Origin: Desulfuromonadaceae bacterium
GTDB taxonomy: Bacteria; Desulfobacterota; Desulfuromonadia; Desulfuromonadales; Desulfuromonadaceae
Reading direction: 5' to 3'
DNA: 64,000 bases
NCBI GenBank assembly: GCA_016936455.1
Contig: JAFGXV010000003.1
Coordinates: forward strand, 62,001 to 126,000
Position numbers and translations under genes: made by a program. This document shows, piece by piece, positions 17,818 through 26,841 of the stretch. The notes under the pieces are model-generated. The model saw only the letters and a list, made by a program, of their open reading frames with translations, had not been told where the DNA came from and did no database searches. Numbering within the stretch: position 1 is the stretch's first letter; each line of letters begins with the position of its first letter.

Positions 17818-19161
17818 TTAAAAATCACGAACCTGACTTGTTGCCGATGTTGTCTCCTTCCGTACCGTGCTGTCCGCCAGCAGGTTTAAATCACGGAGTT
17901 TTTCACGGGTAGAATCATCTTTGATCAACGCCTGTAAACGCTCGGGAGTTGCCGCATACAACGAGGCGGGCAACTGTTTTTCAAATAAGGCTTCCGGCGC
18001 GACATCCTGCGCGGGTGGGGTGAAGCTCAAGACGACGCTATCCCCTTTCGCCGACACCAGAGAAAACAGTTCCGCGTCCATTTTCCGGTTTAATGGAACA
18101 ACGAGGGAGGTGTTGACCGCCGACATGAAATTCTGCCGGCCACCGCTGAAATCAATTTCAAACAGGCTCTCCCCCTTGGCGTTAAACTCGCGCAGGTCCA
18201 CATTCAGAACATGCCGCAGACCGATGAGTTCTTTTTTCAACAGGGTCGCCGTATCGTAATCCGGCAAACCCGTCACCAGCAGACGGAAAATCTTCGAAGG
18301 CTCCAACAAATAATCGGCAAAAAAGTCCTGACTGAATTCTTCACCGATCAAGCGCCCGATATCGCCCAGGGCCGCATCTTCATCGTTCCAGCTTTTTCCT
18401 TGGGGAATCTGATTATTGAAATAGATCTCTTCTTTTGAACGCAAATCCAAACACTTGACCGACCAACTGGTGAGAACATGCTTGACAATCGTCAGCCCCG
18501 ATGCTTTCAGGTGCACAGACAGCGGCTTAAAACGCGCTTCACCCAAAATGGCAAAATCCGCGCTGTCCGTTCCCTGTTGCCCCTGGGACCAGACGCGGTA
18601 ACCGAATGCCTTGAAATGCTCCTTGAGTACATTTTCAGCGATAAATGAACGCTCGGCCTGGGTGGACGAGGCACGGTCCGCATCCCGCACCTTGACGTTC
18701 ACTTCGATTCGCGGATTGCCATGTTCACGGATCAGAGCCACCCGCGAGGTGCGGCTCAAATCATTGAGGGAAGAGCGGATATCGGAGAGATAGACCTCGG
18801 CCTTGAGCAGCAGGTGCATAAAGCCGTCTTCACCGCGAAAAGGGGAACTCTCTTTGATGACGCGCTTGATCAGGCCCTTGGAATGGGTCAACACCCGGTC
18901 CTGGACCAGAGCGTAGTTTTCCACCAGCGTCGCGCTGTCCACCAGAACCCCCACAGCTTTTTCTACCACCTGCCGACGCGCATCTTCGCGCAAATCATCG
19001 ATGAGCAGCCCACGGTCGCGCTGGTAGATTTCCGCGTCGGGATCAGCGAGGCCTTCGGCGGAAACCACCAGAGTCCGTGCCGGTTCGGCGACCGCCAGCC
19101 CTCCAAGCAGGATAGAAAAACCCATAAAAAAAACGGCCCACCAGCACCTTAAAGCGGTCAT
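17818..19161 (-). CDS. Secreted protein with FlgT-N-like domain
   Basis: 447 residues with a signal peptide (about 1-25, ending GLAVAEP). Residues 30-130 follow the FlgT N-terminal/LPP20 pattern: VSAEGLAD, DDLREDARRQVVEKAVGVLVDS, then a conserved SKGLIKRVIKESS. That domain occurs in outer membrane proteins of the Vibrio flagellar H ring and in other envelope proteins. The remainder is alpha/beta without a family I can name. ATG 19161 has AAGGATAGGG upstream and starts only 4 bases after the preceding stop. No flagellar genes lie in the window, so a flagellar role is not implied. Confidence 0.7.
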   Translation of the reverse strand: MTALRCWWAVFFMGFSILLGGLAVAEPARTLVVSAEGLADPDAEIYQRDRGLLIDDLREDARRQVVEKAVGVLVDSATLVENYALVQDRVLTHSKGLIKRVIKESSPFRGEDGFMHLLLKAEVYLSDIRSSLNDLSRTSRVALIREHGNPRIEVNVKVRDADRASSTQAERSFIAENVLKEHFKAFGYRVWSQGQQGTDSADFAILGEARFKPLSVHLKASGLTIVKHVLTSWSVKCLDLRSKEEIYFNNQIPQGKSWNDEDAALGDIGRLIGEEFSQDFFADYLLEPSKIFRLLVTGLPDYDTATLLKKELIGLRHVLNVDLREFNAKGESLFEIDFSGGRQNFMSAVNTSLVVPLNRKMDAELFSLVSAKGDSVVLSFTPPAQDVAPEALFEKQLPASLYAATPERLQALIKDDSTREKLRDLNLLADSTVRKETTSATSQVRDF

Positions 19162-19165
19162 CGCC

Positions 19166-19855
19166 CTATCCTTCCTGCCGGCAAAAAGCATGATACAGCT
19201 CAATGATCGCCTGTTCGCCTTGCACCTCGACAAGTTTTAACAGCGCCTCCTCGACGCGACTGTCAGAAAAAGCGGTTTCAGCCACCCGCACATGAGACAG
19301 GGTCCGGCCCGTATCATCCAACAGGGTCAGGACCAAAGTGACACTTACTTCGTCTATCCCCACCACGGGATTAAGTTGCCGTTGGGTGATCACCTGGCCT
19401 TTGAGCATGAACCGGGCCCGCAGGCGCTGCGCCGCACTCGCTGCAGCATCCATGTCATTGGCGAGAAACGCCTGGGCTTCGGCATCGGCAATGCGGCCTT
19501 CAATCTCCTTCTGAGTCAGGGTTTTCAGACCCAACTGACTCAGCTTGCTGTTGATCACACTGGCCACGGCGCCGTTTTCACGCCCGGATCTGAGAAAAAA
19601 GGTGCCATTGTGATCCTCATACAGAACAAACGCAATCGTCTGATTTTTCAAGCGTGCGGAGCAAGGCGCTGAGCGTAAATCTGCCAGACGTTGTCGGCGC
19701 GCCTCCACAACGTCCTGTTCTTCGCGCTGCTGGCGCTGCTCATAGTCGGAAAACGAGAAAGCCTGGACCGCAGCAGGCGTAAAAACGCACAACAACAGCA
19801 TCAGTAAAACTGTCGTTAGGCCCCCTATTTTTTTTAAACCTGCTCTCTTCAGCAT
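19166..19855 (-). CDS. Secreted FlgO/CsgG-like envelope protein
   Basis: 229 residues from ATG 19855, chosen because it opens a good signal peptide (MLKRAGLKKIGGLTTVLLML, cleavage after VQA). The open frame reaches 19909; GGAG lies rather far (14 bases) from ATG 19855. A polar helix rich in Gln/Arg/Glu (about 35-55) precedes an alpha/beta domain in which LKTLTQKEIEGRI and RARFMLKGQVITQ resemble the CsgG/FlgO nucleotide-free Rossmann-like fold. First of three tightly spaced envelope genes. Function unknown. Confidence 0.65.
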   Translation of the reverse strand: MLKRAGLKKIGGLTTVLLMLLLCVFTPAAVQAFSFSDYEQRQQREEQDVVEARRQRLADLRSAPCSARLKNQTIAFVLYEDHNGTFFLRSGRENGAVASVINSKLSQLGLKTLTQKEIEGRIADAEAQAFLANDMDAAASAAQRLRARFMLKGQVITQRQLNPVVGIDEVSVTLVLTLLDDTGRTLSHVRVAETAFSDSRVEEALLKLVEVQGEQAIIELYHAFCRQEG

Positions 19856-19912
19856 ATGAAAAAAACAGTCTCCTTTCTTGTTGCACGAGCCTCTCTTGCT
19901 TCGCCCCATACC

Positions 19913-20917
19913 TTAGTCGTTATCACCATTCAGCAGGTTGCCAAGACCACCGAGCAAAGAACCTTCCCCCTTGCTGCCACCCCGCTGCGGGGCAGCCTGC
20001 AGCATCCGACCGGCCAGGCGAGAAAATGGCAACGACTGCAGCCAGATCTTTCCCGGCCCCTGCAGACGGGCAAAAAAGAGACCTTCCCCACCAAACAGAG
20101 CGGTCTTGATACTGCCGGCCTGCTGGATATCGAACTGCACCTGCGGCTCGTAAGCGACAATACAGCCCGTATCCACATGCAGTTCCTCGCCGGCTCGCAA
20201 CTCGCGCTCAATGATGGTGCCCCCAGCATGGAGAAACGCCATGCCATCGCCTTCGAGCTTCTGCATAATAAAGCCTTCACCACCGAACAGACCGGTGAGA
20301 ATTTTTTTCTGCAGATGGATCCCCACGGAAACACCGCGTGCAGCGCACAAAAACGCATCTTTTTGGCAGATCAGAGTGCCGCCCTGGTGAGCCAGTGACA
20401 CAGGAATGATATTGCCCGGATACGGCGCGCCAAAGGCCACGCGGGCCTTGCCCTGACCGTGGTGGGTAAAGACCGTCATAAACAGGCTCTCTCCCGTCAC
20501 CAGCCGCTTGCCAGCACCGAGGAGCTTGCCCATGAGTCCACCGCTCTCCTGACGCGAGCCATCACCGAACACCGACTCCATGGCAATCGAACTTTCCTTA
20601 TACATCATGGCCCCGGCTTCTGCGATGGCGCTCTCTCCCGGGTCCAGTTCGATTTCGACAAACTGCATCTCCGTTCCATAGATGGTAAAATCAATTTCAT
20701 CACACTGGAGACGGCCGCCTCCTGGAGCTGGACTTGGTGGCGGTGCCAATACAGCGGAGGGCGGTGCCAGCTCGGCGATCTGGCCAACAGGCAACCAGTC
20801 AGGAAAGCCTTCGCGCCAGGCAAAACCACCGCTGTTCTGGCGCACCTGCTCCTGTGCCTCAGCCAGGCTGAAAGGACCTTGCTGTTGGCCGTTATAACTG
20901 AGAAACCACTGTGACAT
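19913..20917 (-). CDS. AIM24/TIGR00266 family protein with GYF-like domain
   Basis: 334 residues. Residues 1-55 form a GYF_2-type domain ([19 protein letters not shown], then [11 protein letters not shown]). From about 85 to 310 is an AIM24/TIGR00266 beta-helix with repeating [24 protein letters not shown] and [11 protein letters not shown] segments. A short Gly-rich tail follows. No signal peptide. AIM24 is a mitochondrial organisation factor in yeast; the bacterial family has no firm role. AAAGGAACAATT before ATG 20917 fixes the start. It lies between hrpB (74 bases) and the envelope genes (57 bases) on the same strand. Confidence 0.88.
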   Translation of the reverse strand: MSQWFLSYNGQQQGPFSLAEAQEQVRQNSGGFAWREGFPDWLPVGQIAELAPPSAVLAPPPSPAPGGGRLQCDEIDFTIYGTEMQFVEIELDPGESAIAEAGAMMYKESSIAMESVFGDGSRQESGGLMGKLLGAGKRLVTGESLFMTVFTHHGQGKARVAFGAPYPGNIIPVSLAHQGGTLICQKDAFLCAARGVSVGIHLQKKILTGLFGGEGFIMQKLEGDGMAFLHAGGTIIERELRAGEELHVDTGCIVAYEPQVQFDIQQAGSIKTALFGGEGLFFARLQGPGKIWLQSLPFSRLAGRMLQAAPQRGGSKGEGSLLGGLGNLLNGDND

Positions 20918-20991
20918 AATTGTTCCTTTCCCCTGAAAAACAGTGCGAGTCTGGAGCTTATGTTGCGTAAAAAGAGGCAGAATGCTACAGG

Positions 20992-23514
20992 TTAGCAAAA
21001 TTTCTTGCGATCACAAGCCTTTTGGCTGTCCGCCTTTTTTTTCACCCCCCGTTGGGCCGGAGCCTGTAACGGGTCATCCGGCCACGGATGTTTGGGATAG
21101 CGACCTTTCAATTCCTTTTTGACATCAGTGTAAGTCGTCGCCCAGAAGTTGGCCAGGTCGACAGTCGTCTGCATGGGACGCTGGGCCGGCGACAGCAGAT
21201 GTAACAGGACCGGCACCCGACCGCCGCCAATCCGCGGAGTATCCATCAAGCCAAACAGTTCCTGCAATTTCACCGCCAGAACGGGTTGCTGAGAATTGCT
21301 GTAATCCACAGCGATCCGGGAGCCACTGGGCACCGTCAATCGCTCCGGCGCCAACACATCCAGCTGTTGCCGCTGTGCCCGGCTCAGCAGACTGGACAGG
21401 GCGTCCACCAGATCCAGCCTTAACACCTGATCCAGACGGCTCAAACCCGTGAGCCACGGCCCCAGCCAGTCGTCCAGGCGATCCAGCAGTGCCGCATCAT
21501 CCACCGCAGGCCATGGTTCCACCAGCTGATACTGCTGGACAAAGCGCATCCGCTGCAGCAGACAGGCTGCCGGTTTGGACCAGTTCAATCGCTCCAGGCC
21601 ATTCAGGCGAACCTGTTCCAGCAAAATCGACAGCGCCTGCTCCGCATCCAGCGCACGTGAGCGCGAGGAAAGAATTAACGCCCCCCAGCGCCGCACATCA
21701 CGCGTCACCACCCGCTGACTGGCGTCTTCCCACAGGGTTTCCCTCTGCCACTCGATGGAATGTGGCCACAGGCTGTCCAACCACCGCTCATTCAGCGCTG
21801 ATGCCCTATGAATAAACGCCTCACCGGACACGGAAAACTCGACATCCACCGCCACCAGCCAATGGTGCTGACGCACCCGGCAACGCGGTGACAACCGCGC
21901 CCCGCGACCATTGCTGAGCAGAAACTGATCCCGGCTGCTTTCCCGTTGCCGGGCCACCCGATCCGGATAAGCCGCAATCAACAGGCGGCCAATCGCAACA
22001 GCCTCCCGACTGGGAACGGTGGTGGCCGCGCAACCCAGTCGTTGGCACAGCTGACGATAGCTCTGGTCCGCCAGTGGTGAAACCGGAGGGGATGATTTCC
22101 TGCGATGAGGCTGCCAGTGATCGAGTTGGTCAAACAGATCGCTATCGCTCACCGTATCCCCCTGCCCGGAGCCGAACCACTGTGGCGATTCCAGCATCAC
22201 AGCCAGCTGACAGGCCAGGGACCGCTCTGCCTCATTCTGCGCTGACACCAGCATCCGAGCCAGGCGGGGATGCACCGGCAGGCGGATCATGGTTCGTCCA
22301 ACCGACGTCAGGCGACGCTGCCCATCAATGGCTCCCAGCTGATGCAGCAGACTGAACGCGGCATTCAGATGGGCAACCGGCGGCGCATCCACCCAGGGCA
22401 GGGCGTCCGCCTCGTTCACGCCCCAGGCAGTCAATTCCAGGGCCAGAGCCGTCAGATCACTGCGCAGAATCTCCGGCGGCACATAATCGACCATGGCGGT
22501 CTCGGTCTGATGTGACCACAGCCGGTAACAGACCCCGGGCGCCGTGCGTCCGGCCCGGCCGCTACGCTGACGGGCGCTGGCTTGAGAGATTCGCCGCGTC
22601 ACCAGGCGATTCATGCCGGTCCGCGGCTCAAAAGTCATCAGCCGCTGTAGACCACTGTCGATCACTACCCGGACTCCGTCAATAGTCAGGCTGGTTTCGG
22701 CAATATTTGTGGCCAGCACCACCTTGCGCTGCGGCATCGGCTGAATGGCCTGCTGTTGCTGCTCAATGGGCATGGTTCCATACAAAGGAAAGACCAGGGC
22801 ATGAGCACCCAGCTGCCCGGCCAGAATCTTGTGACAGCGCTGGATCTCGCGCACCCCCGGCAGAAAAACGAGCACGTCACCAGTCTGTTCCGCGACCGCC
22901 CGCTGCACCGCCCGGCACACCTGCATCTCCAGTCGATCACCATCATCGCCGAGATGAATCACCTCCACCGGATAGCTGCGTCCGGCACTGGCCACCACCG
23001 GGCAGCCTCCGAAATAGTCCGACAACGCCGCGCCATCGAGCGTCGCCGACATCACCAGCACTTTCAGATCATCACGCAGAGCCGCCCGCACATCACCGAC
23101 CAGGGCCAGGCCGAGATCGGCCTGCAGCGCCCGCTCGTGAAATTCATCAAAAATGACCAGCCCCACTCCGTCAAGACTCGGATCATGCTGCAACCGTCGG
23201 GTCAACACCCCTTCGGTCACGACTTCAATCCGGGTCTGCTTGCTCACCACCTGCTGATGGCGAATGGTATAGCCGACTGTCGTTCCCAGCTCTTCTCCCA
23301 ACTGGCGGCTCATGTAGCCTGCCGCATGCACCGCCGCCAGCCGGCGCGGCTCCAGCATGATAATACGCCGGTCGCTCAGCCACTCAGCCGCCAGCAAAGC
23401 CAGTGGCACACGGGTTGTCTTGCCTGCACCCGGCTCAGCCTGGAGAATCACCGTGTCGTGGTCAGACAGCGCAGACAGCAACCGGGAGAGAATATGATCA
23501 ATAGGATATGTCAT
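20992..23514 (-). CDS. hrpB: ATP-dependent helicase HrpB
   Basis: DEAH-box helicase, 840 residues. GAGKTT (about 29-34) is Walker A, DEFHER near 124 is the DEAH variant, SAT follows, and QRSGRAGR near 320 is motif VI. The long C-terminal region, including HrpB_C, is typical for the family. HrpB is a putative RNA helicase whose bacterial role is not settled. ATG 23514 lacks a clear ribosome site; the frame extends to 23568. Its 3' end runs 74 bases before the AIM24-family gene. Confidence 0.92.
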   Translation of the reverse strand: MTYPIDHILSRLLSALSDHDTVILQAEPGAGKTTRVPLALLAAEWLSDRRIIMLEPRRLAAVHAAGYMSRQLGEELGTTVGYTIRHQQVVSKQTRIEVVTEGVLTRRLQHDPSLDGVGLVIFDEFHERALQADLGLALVGDVRAALRDDLKVLVMSATLDGAALSDYFGGCPVVASAGRSYPVEVIHLGDDGDRLEMQVCRAVQRAVAEQTGDVLVFLPGVREIQRCHKILAGQLGAHALVFPLYGTMPIEQQQQAIQPMPQRKVVLATNIAETSLTIDGVRVVIDSGLQRLMTFEPRTGMNRLVTRRISQASARQRSGRAGRTAPGVCYRLWSHQTETAMVDYVPPEILRSDLTALALELTAWGVNEADALPWVDAPPVAHLNAAFSLLHQLGAIDGQRRLTSVGRTMIRLPVHPRLARMLVSAQNEAERSLACQLAVMLESPQWFGSGQGDTVSDSDLFDQLDHWQPHRRKSSPPVSPLADQSYRQLCQRLGCAATTVPSREAVAIGRLLIAAYPDRVARQRESSRDQFLLSNGRGARLSPRCRVRQHHWLVAVDVEFSVSGEAFIHRASALNERWLDSLWPHSIEWQRETLWEDASQRVVTRDVRRWGALILSSRSRALDAEQALSILLEQVRLNGLERLNWSKPAACLLQRMRFVQQYQLVEPWPAVDDAALLDRLDDWLGPWLTGLSRLDQVLRLDLVDALSSLLSRAQRQQLDVLAPERLTVPSGSRIAVDYSNSQQPVLAVKLQELFGLMDTPRIGGGRVPVLLHLLSPAQRPMQTTVDLANFWATTYTDVKKELKGRYPKHPWPDDPLQAPAQRGVKKKADSQKACDRKKFC

Positions 23515-23627
23515 GTCAGAACAGATCAAAAGCAACGGGGGATAAACACAGTCAGGCCTGCTGATCATACCCGATTTTGTCGTTCAGTCGGGAGAAATCG
23601 CACTCCAGAACCGCTCGCGGCAGCGGA

Positions 23628-24551
23628 TCAGGAATCGTTCCCTGGCCGCTGATCCGGCAACGTTGAATCACGCTCCTGTTCCAGCAAGTTCAGAAAAGCA
23701 CGCAGCAACACTGTCTGCGTTTCCGTTTTCTTCATCAGGACACTCAGCAGGCGCCCGAGTTCAAGAGGCGTGGCAATCTCAACCAACCAGCCGCTCGCCA
23801 CCTCCCGCTCCACAGCCATCCGCGACAGGCAGGCGACCCCGAGACCTGCTTCCGTCGCTTTTTTAATAGCCTCGGTATGTCCCAGCTCCAGTGCGATCTG
23901 ACAGGACAGCCCCTTTCGGTTCATAGCTGCCTCGAAAATCTCCCGCGTTCCGGACCCGGCCTCGCGCATGATCCACGAGGCCTCTTCCAGCATCCGCGGA
24001 GTGGCAGAGCCCAGTTCCGCCCAGGGATGATCAGGTCCGGCAATAACGACAAGACGGTCGCGCCGCCAGGGGACCGCCTGCATCGTCCTGCTATGGGGAA
24101 TGCCCTCTGTCAGCCCGACATCGAGCTCGCCACTGTCGACCCCTTCCTCGATCTGCCGGGCATTAGCCACATGGAGCAGAACCTTGGCCTGAGGATAGCG
24201 CTGGGAGAAGTCCCCAATGAGCGCAGGCAACAGGTAATTGCCGATAGTGGTGCTGGCGCCAACCAGCAGGGTGCCGCAGGGGCTCTCGGCTGAATCATCC
24301 AAAAACTGCTCTATCCGTCGCACCTGCCCCAGCACCTCTCGAATACGGGGCAGCACCTGCCGACCCCGGTCATTCAAAAACAGCCGCTTTCCCTGACGGG
24401 TAAACAGGGGCCCACCCGCCAGGCGTTCCAGCTCGGCAACAGCCATACTGACCGCCGACTGGGTCAGCATCAGCTCCCCGCTGGCTTGCGTGACATTACC
24501 GCAACGGGCAACTTTTTCAAAAATCTGCAGTTGTCGCAACGTGATGGCCAT
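23628..24551 (-). CDS. LysR-family transcriptional regulator
   Basis: 307 residues, with an N-terminal winged HTH (LRQLQIFEKVARCGNVTQAS, then LMLTQSAVSMAVAELE) and a C-terminal periplasmic-binding-protein-like effector domain. It is closest in feel to CysB/YeiE-type regulators, which often stand beside yeiH. GGAA lies 5 bases upstream of ATG 24551. Divergent from the YeiH-family gene at 24660 across 108 bases that include a TTTATCA/TGATAAA inverted repeat. It probably regulates that gene and itself. Confidence 0.92.
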   Translation of the reverse strand: MAITLRQLQIFEKVARCGNVTQASGELMLTQSAVSMAVAELERLAGGPLFTRQGKRLFLNDRGRQVLPRIREVLGQVRRIEQFLDDSAESPCGTLLVGASTTIGNYLLPALIGDFSQRYPQAKVLLHVANARQIEEGVDSGELDVGLTEGIPHSRTMQAVPWRRDRLVVIAGPDHPWAELGSATPRMLEEASWIMREAGSGTREIFEAAMNRKGLSCQIALELGHTEAIKKATEAGLGVACLSRMAVEREVASGWLVEIATPLELGRLLSVLMKKTETQTVLLRAFLNLLEQERDSTLPDQRPGNDS

Positions 24552-24561
24552 GCGTTTTCCA

Positions 24562-24585
24562 TTTATCAAAAATATTGATGATAAA
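24562..24585. promoter_or_regulatory. Inverted repeat, likely LysR operator
   Basis: TTTATCA (24562-24568) and TGATAAA (24579-24585) form 7-bp arms. Nested ATCAA (24565-24569) and TTGAT (24575-24579) give a second dyad with a 5-base centre. It lies 11 bases upstream of the lysR start, suited to autoregulation and divergent control. Confidence 0.55.
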
Positions 24586-24659
24586 AACGATTATTTTAAA
24601 TTTTTATTTATAACAAAAGCGCAGCATACTCCAGAAAAAACGTCCTTGAGGAGGATCGC

Positions 24660-25592
24660 ATGACACCCTTCACCCTTCGTCGAATTGGTTTTTCCCTGTG
24701 CATGGCTTTGTGTGCAGCGCCATGCACGGGAACAGCAACCGCCCTGGTTCTGGGAATCGGTTTCAGCTTTGTGTTCGGAAATCCCTGGCCACAACAGTCG
24801 GCACGATGGAGCAAAATCATCCTTCAGCTTTCGGTGGTCGGCCTGGGATTTGGCATTGGCCTGAGCGAGGTGATACACACCGGAAAGGACTCCGTCTGGT
24901 ACAGCCTGATCGGAATCCTCTGCACTCTGGTCATGGGGGGCCTGCTGGGCAAGTTATTCAAAAATGAACCGAACACCTCGGCTCTAATTGCCTTCGGCAC
25001 CGCCATCTGCGGGGGCAGCGCCATTGCTGCCATGGCCCCGGTCATCAAAGCCAGAAACCACGAAACCGCCGTCGCCCTGGCCACGGTTTTTACCCTGAAC
25101 GCCGTGGCCCTACTGCTGTTTCCCTGGATCGGCCATCTGCTGCACCTCGACCAGAATCTGTTCGGAACCTGGGCCGGCCTCGCCATCCATGATACCAGCA
25201 GCGTTGTCGGCGCCGCTTCGGCTTACGGGGCGCAGGCCTTGGCCATCGGCACCACGGTTAAACTGACGCGGGCCATCTGGATTGCTCCGGTTGTTTTCAT
25301 CACCGCCCTGCGCACCCATTCGCAACAAAAAGCGCGGATCCCCCTGTTCATCATCGGCTTTATGGTTGCGGCCGCCGTAAGAAGTGCGCTGCCTGACTAT
25401 GCGAACCTGTGGAACGGGCTGTCTGCCGTGGCCCGTCAAGCGCTCGCGGTCACGCTGTTTCTGGTTGGAGCCGGTCTGAGCCGCGAGGTCCTCCGGGAAG
25501 TCGGCGTGCGCCCCCTGCTGCAAGGCATCACCCTGTGGCTGCTCGTCAGCGGATTCACCCTTTTCGCTCTCCTGAACTATGGCATGGCGTAA
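24660..25592 (+). CDS. YeiH family putative sulfate exporter
   Basis: 310 residues with about ten hydrophobic segments, matching the YeiH/UPF0324 family (AFGTAICGGSAIAA, then IHDTSSVVGAASAYG). It is called a putative sulfate exporter in databases, but biochemical proof is thin. GAGGAGG lies 7 bases before ATG 24660. Divergent from the LysR regulator, a common arrangement for this family. Sulfur-compound export fits a sulfur-metabolising host, which is an inference. Confidence 0.88.
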   Translation: MTPFTLRRIGFSLCMALCAAPCTGTATALVLGIGFSFVFGNPWPQQSARWSKIILQLSVVGLGFGIGLSEVIHTGKDSVWYSLIGILCTLVMGGLLGKLFKNEPNTSALIAFGTAICGGSAIAAMAPVIKARNHETAVALATVFTLNAVALLLFPWIGHLLHLDQNLFGTWAGLAIHDTSSVVGAASAYGAQALAIGTTVKLTRAIWIAPVVFITALRTHSQQKARIPLFIIGFMVAAAVRSALPDYANLWNGLSAVARQALAVTLFLVGAGLSREVLREVGVRPLLQGITLWLLVSGFTLFALLNYGMA

Positions 25593-25634
25593 AAAAGGAA
25601 CATCGAACATGCAGAAACGCACCCCGGCCGTGAC

Positions 25635-25662
25635 TTGTGTCCGAAGCCGGCGAAGCTATACT
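25635..25662 (+). promoter_or_regulatory. Candidate promoter for trkA-trkA-trkH
   Basis: TTGTGT (25635-25640), a 16-base spacer and TATACT (25657-25662), 35 bases before the first TrkA start. Good -10, fair -35. Confidence 0.55.
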
Positions 25663-25696
25663 TGAAGAATAACACGACAGACTGAGGAGAAAAAAC

Positions 25697-26170
25697 ATGA
25701 ACCCTGAACAGGACGGCCCGGCCTCCCTGCTCGATGCGGTGCGGCTGAATGATCCGGTGGCCCCCGTCGTCATCGTCGGCTGTGGACGCCTCGGGGCCAT
25801 GCTGGCCAGCCGGCTGAGCCGGGGAGAACGACGCGTGGTAGTGGTTGATCGCAACCAAGCGGCCTTTGCCCAGCTCGATGCCGACTTCAGCGGCTTCCGC
25901 GTGACCGGCGACGCCACAGAACTTGAGGTGCTGCGGGAGGCGGGGCTGGAACAGGCGGCCTACCTGCTGGTGACAACCGAAAAGGACACCCTGAATCTCA
26001 TGGTGGCCCAGGTCGGCCGCACGGTGTTTTCGGTGCCCCAGGTCATGGCGCGGGTGTACGATCCCCAGCGTGAGAGTCTCTACCGGGCTTTCGACATTGA
26101 AACCATCAGTCCCACCAGCTTGACGGCCCTGGCCTTCCTGCAACGCACCCCTGCCCCCGGAGGCTACTGA
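25697..26170 (+). CDS. trkA: TrkA-N (RCK) protein, single domain
   Basis: 157 residues: a ~25-residue polar lead, then an RCK_N Rossmann domain with VIVGCGRLGAMLASRL (nucleotide-binding loop) and VVVVDRN (acidic end of strand 2). The TrkA_C lobe found in many Trk subunits is absent. It is a cytosolic gating subunit for the TrkH channel encoded two genes downstream. GAGGAG lies 8 bases upstream. Its stop overlaps the next start by one base (26170), so the genes are translationally coupled. Confidence 0.92.
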   Translation: MNPEQDGPASLLDAVRLNDPVAPVVIVGCGRLGAMLASRLSRGERRVVVVDRNQAAFAQLDADFSGFRVTGDATELEVLREAGLEQAAYLLVTTEKDTLNLMVAQVGRTVFSVPQVMARVYDPQRESLYRAFDIETISPTSLTALAFLQRTPAPGGY

Positions 26171-26841
26171 TGCGGGTCATTCTCGCCGGCGAAGGCCGCA
26201 TTATCTATCACCTCGCCCGTCAGTTCCGGCAAAAACATGGGATGCGGCTGGTCATTGTCACCCCCAACGAAGACGAAGCCCGCACCCTGAGCCGACGATT
26301 GGGGGTTCAGGTCATCCTCAACGATGCTACGGTACCAGCCATCCTTGAAGAAGCGGGTGCCCTGCGCGCCGATGCCGTACTGGCCCTCACCCCTCATGAT
26401 GAAGACAACCTGGCCATCTGTCAGATCGCCCGCCAGCTGTATCAGGTGCCCCGCGTTATTGCTCTGGTCAACGACCCGGACAATGAAGAAATATTCCATC
26501 GCCTTGGCGTCACCGTGGCCATCTCGGCAACACGCATCCTGTCAATCCTTCTTGAGGAAGAAGCGGGGTTTGAAGCCATCGGTCAGATGATCGCCCTGGC
26601 CAAGGGCCGGGTCGCCGTTTCGGAAGTGGTGCTGCGCCATGAAGCTCCGGCGGTTGGCCGACGCGTCGACAGCCTTGAGCTACCGGAAGACGCCCTGATT
26701 GGCGGCATCATCCGCTCAGACAACGTGCTGATCCCCAAAGGTCCGACCCAGCTGCAGGGAGAAGACCGTATCATTCTGATCGCCACCGAGGACTGCCTGC
26801 ATCAGGCTATCAGCCTGCTGGCAGGGACAGCCGCCGAATGA
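26170..26841 (+). CDS. trkA: TrkA protein with N and C domains
   Basis: 223 residues: RCK_N (VILAGEGRIIYHLARQF, residues 2-18) and a C-terminal TrkA_C lobe (about 140-215; VSEVVLRHEAPAVGR, DRIILIATE). It is the second RCK subunit of the same system; together with the single-domain partner it could form a hetero-assembly under TrkH. It overlaps the trkH start by 4 bases (26838-26841). Confidence 0.93.
   Translation: MRVILAGEGRIIYHLARQFRQKHGMRLVIVTPNEDEARTLSRRLGVQVILNDATVPAILEEAGALRADAVLALTPHDEDNLAICQIARQLYQVPRVIALVNDPDNEEIFHRLGVTVAISATRILSILLEEEAGFEAIGQMIALAKGRVAVSEVVLRHEAPAVGRRVDSLELPEDALIGGIIRSDNVLIPKGPTQLQGEDRIILIATEDCLHQAISLLAGTAAE

Noticed and set aside
17035-20917. Flagellar or curli operon
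   Set aside because: Domain resemblance only; no flagellin, curlin, CsgE/F or flagellar structural genes in the window.
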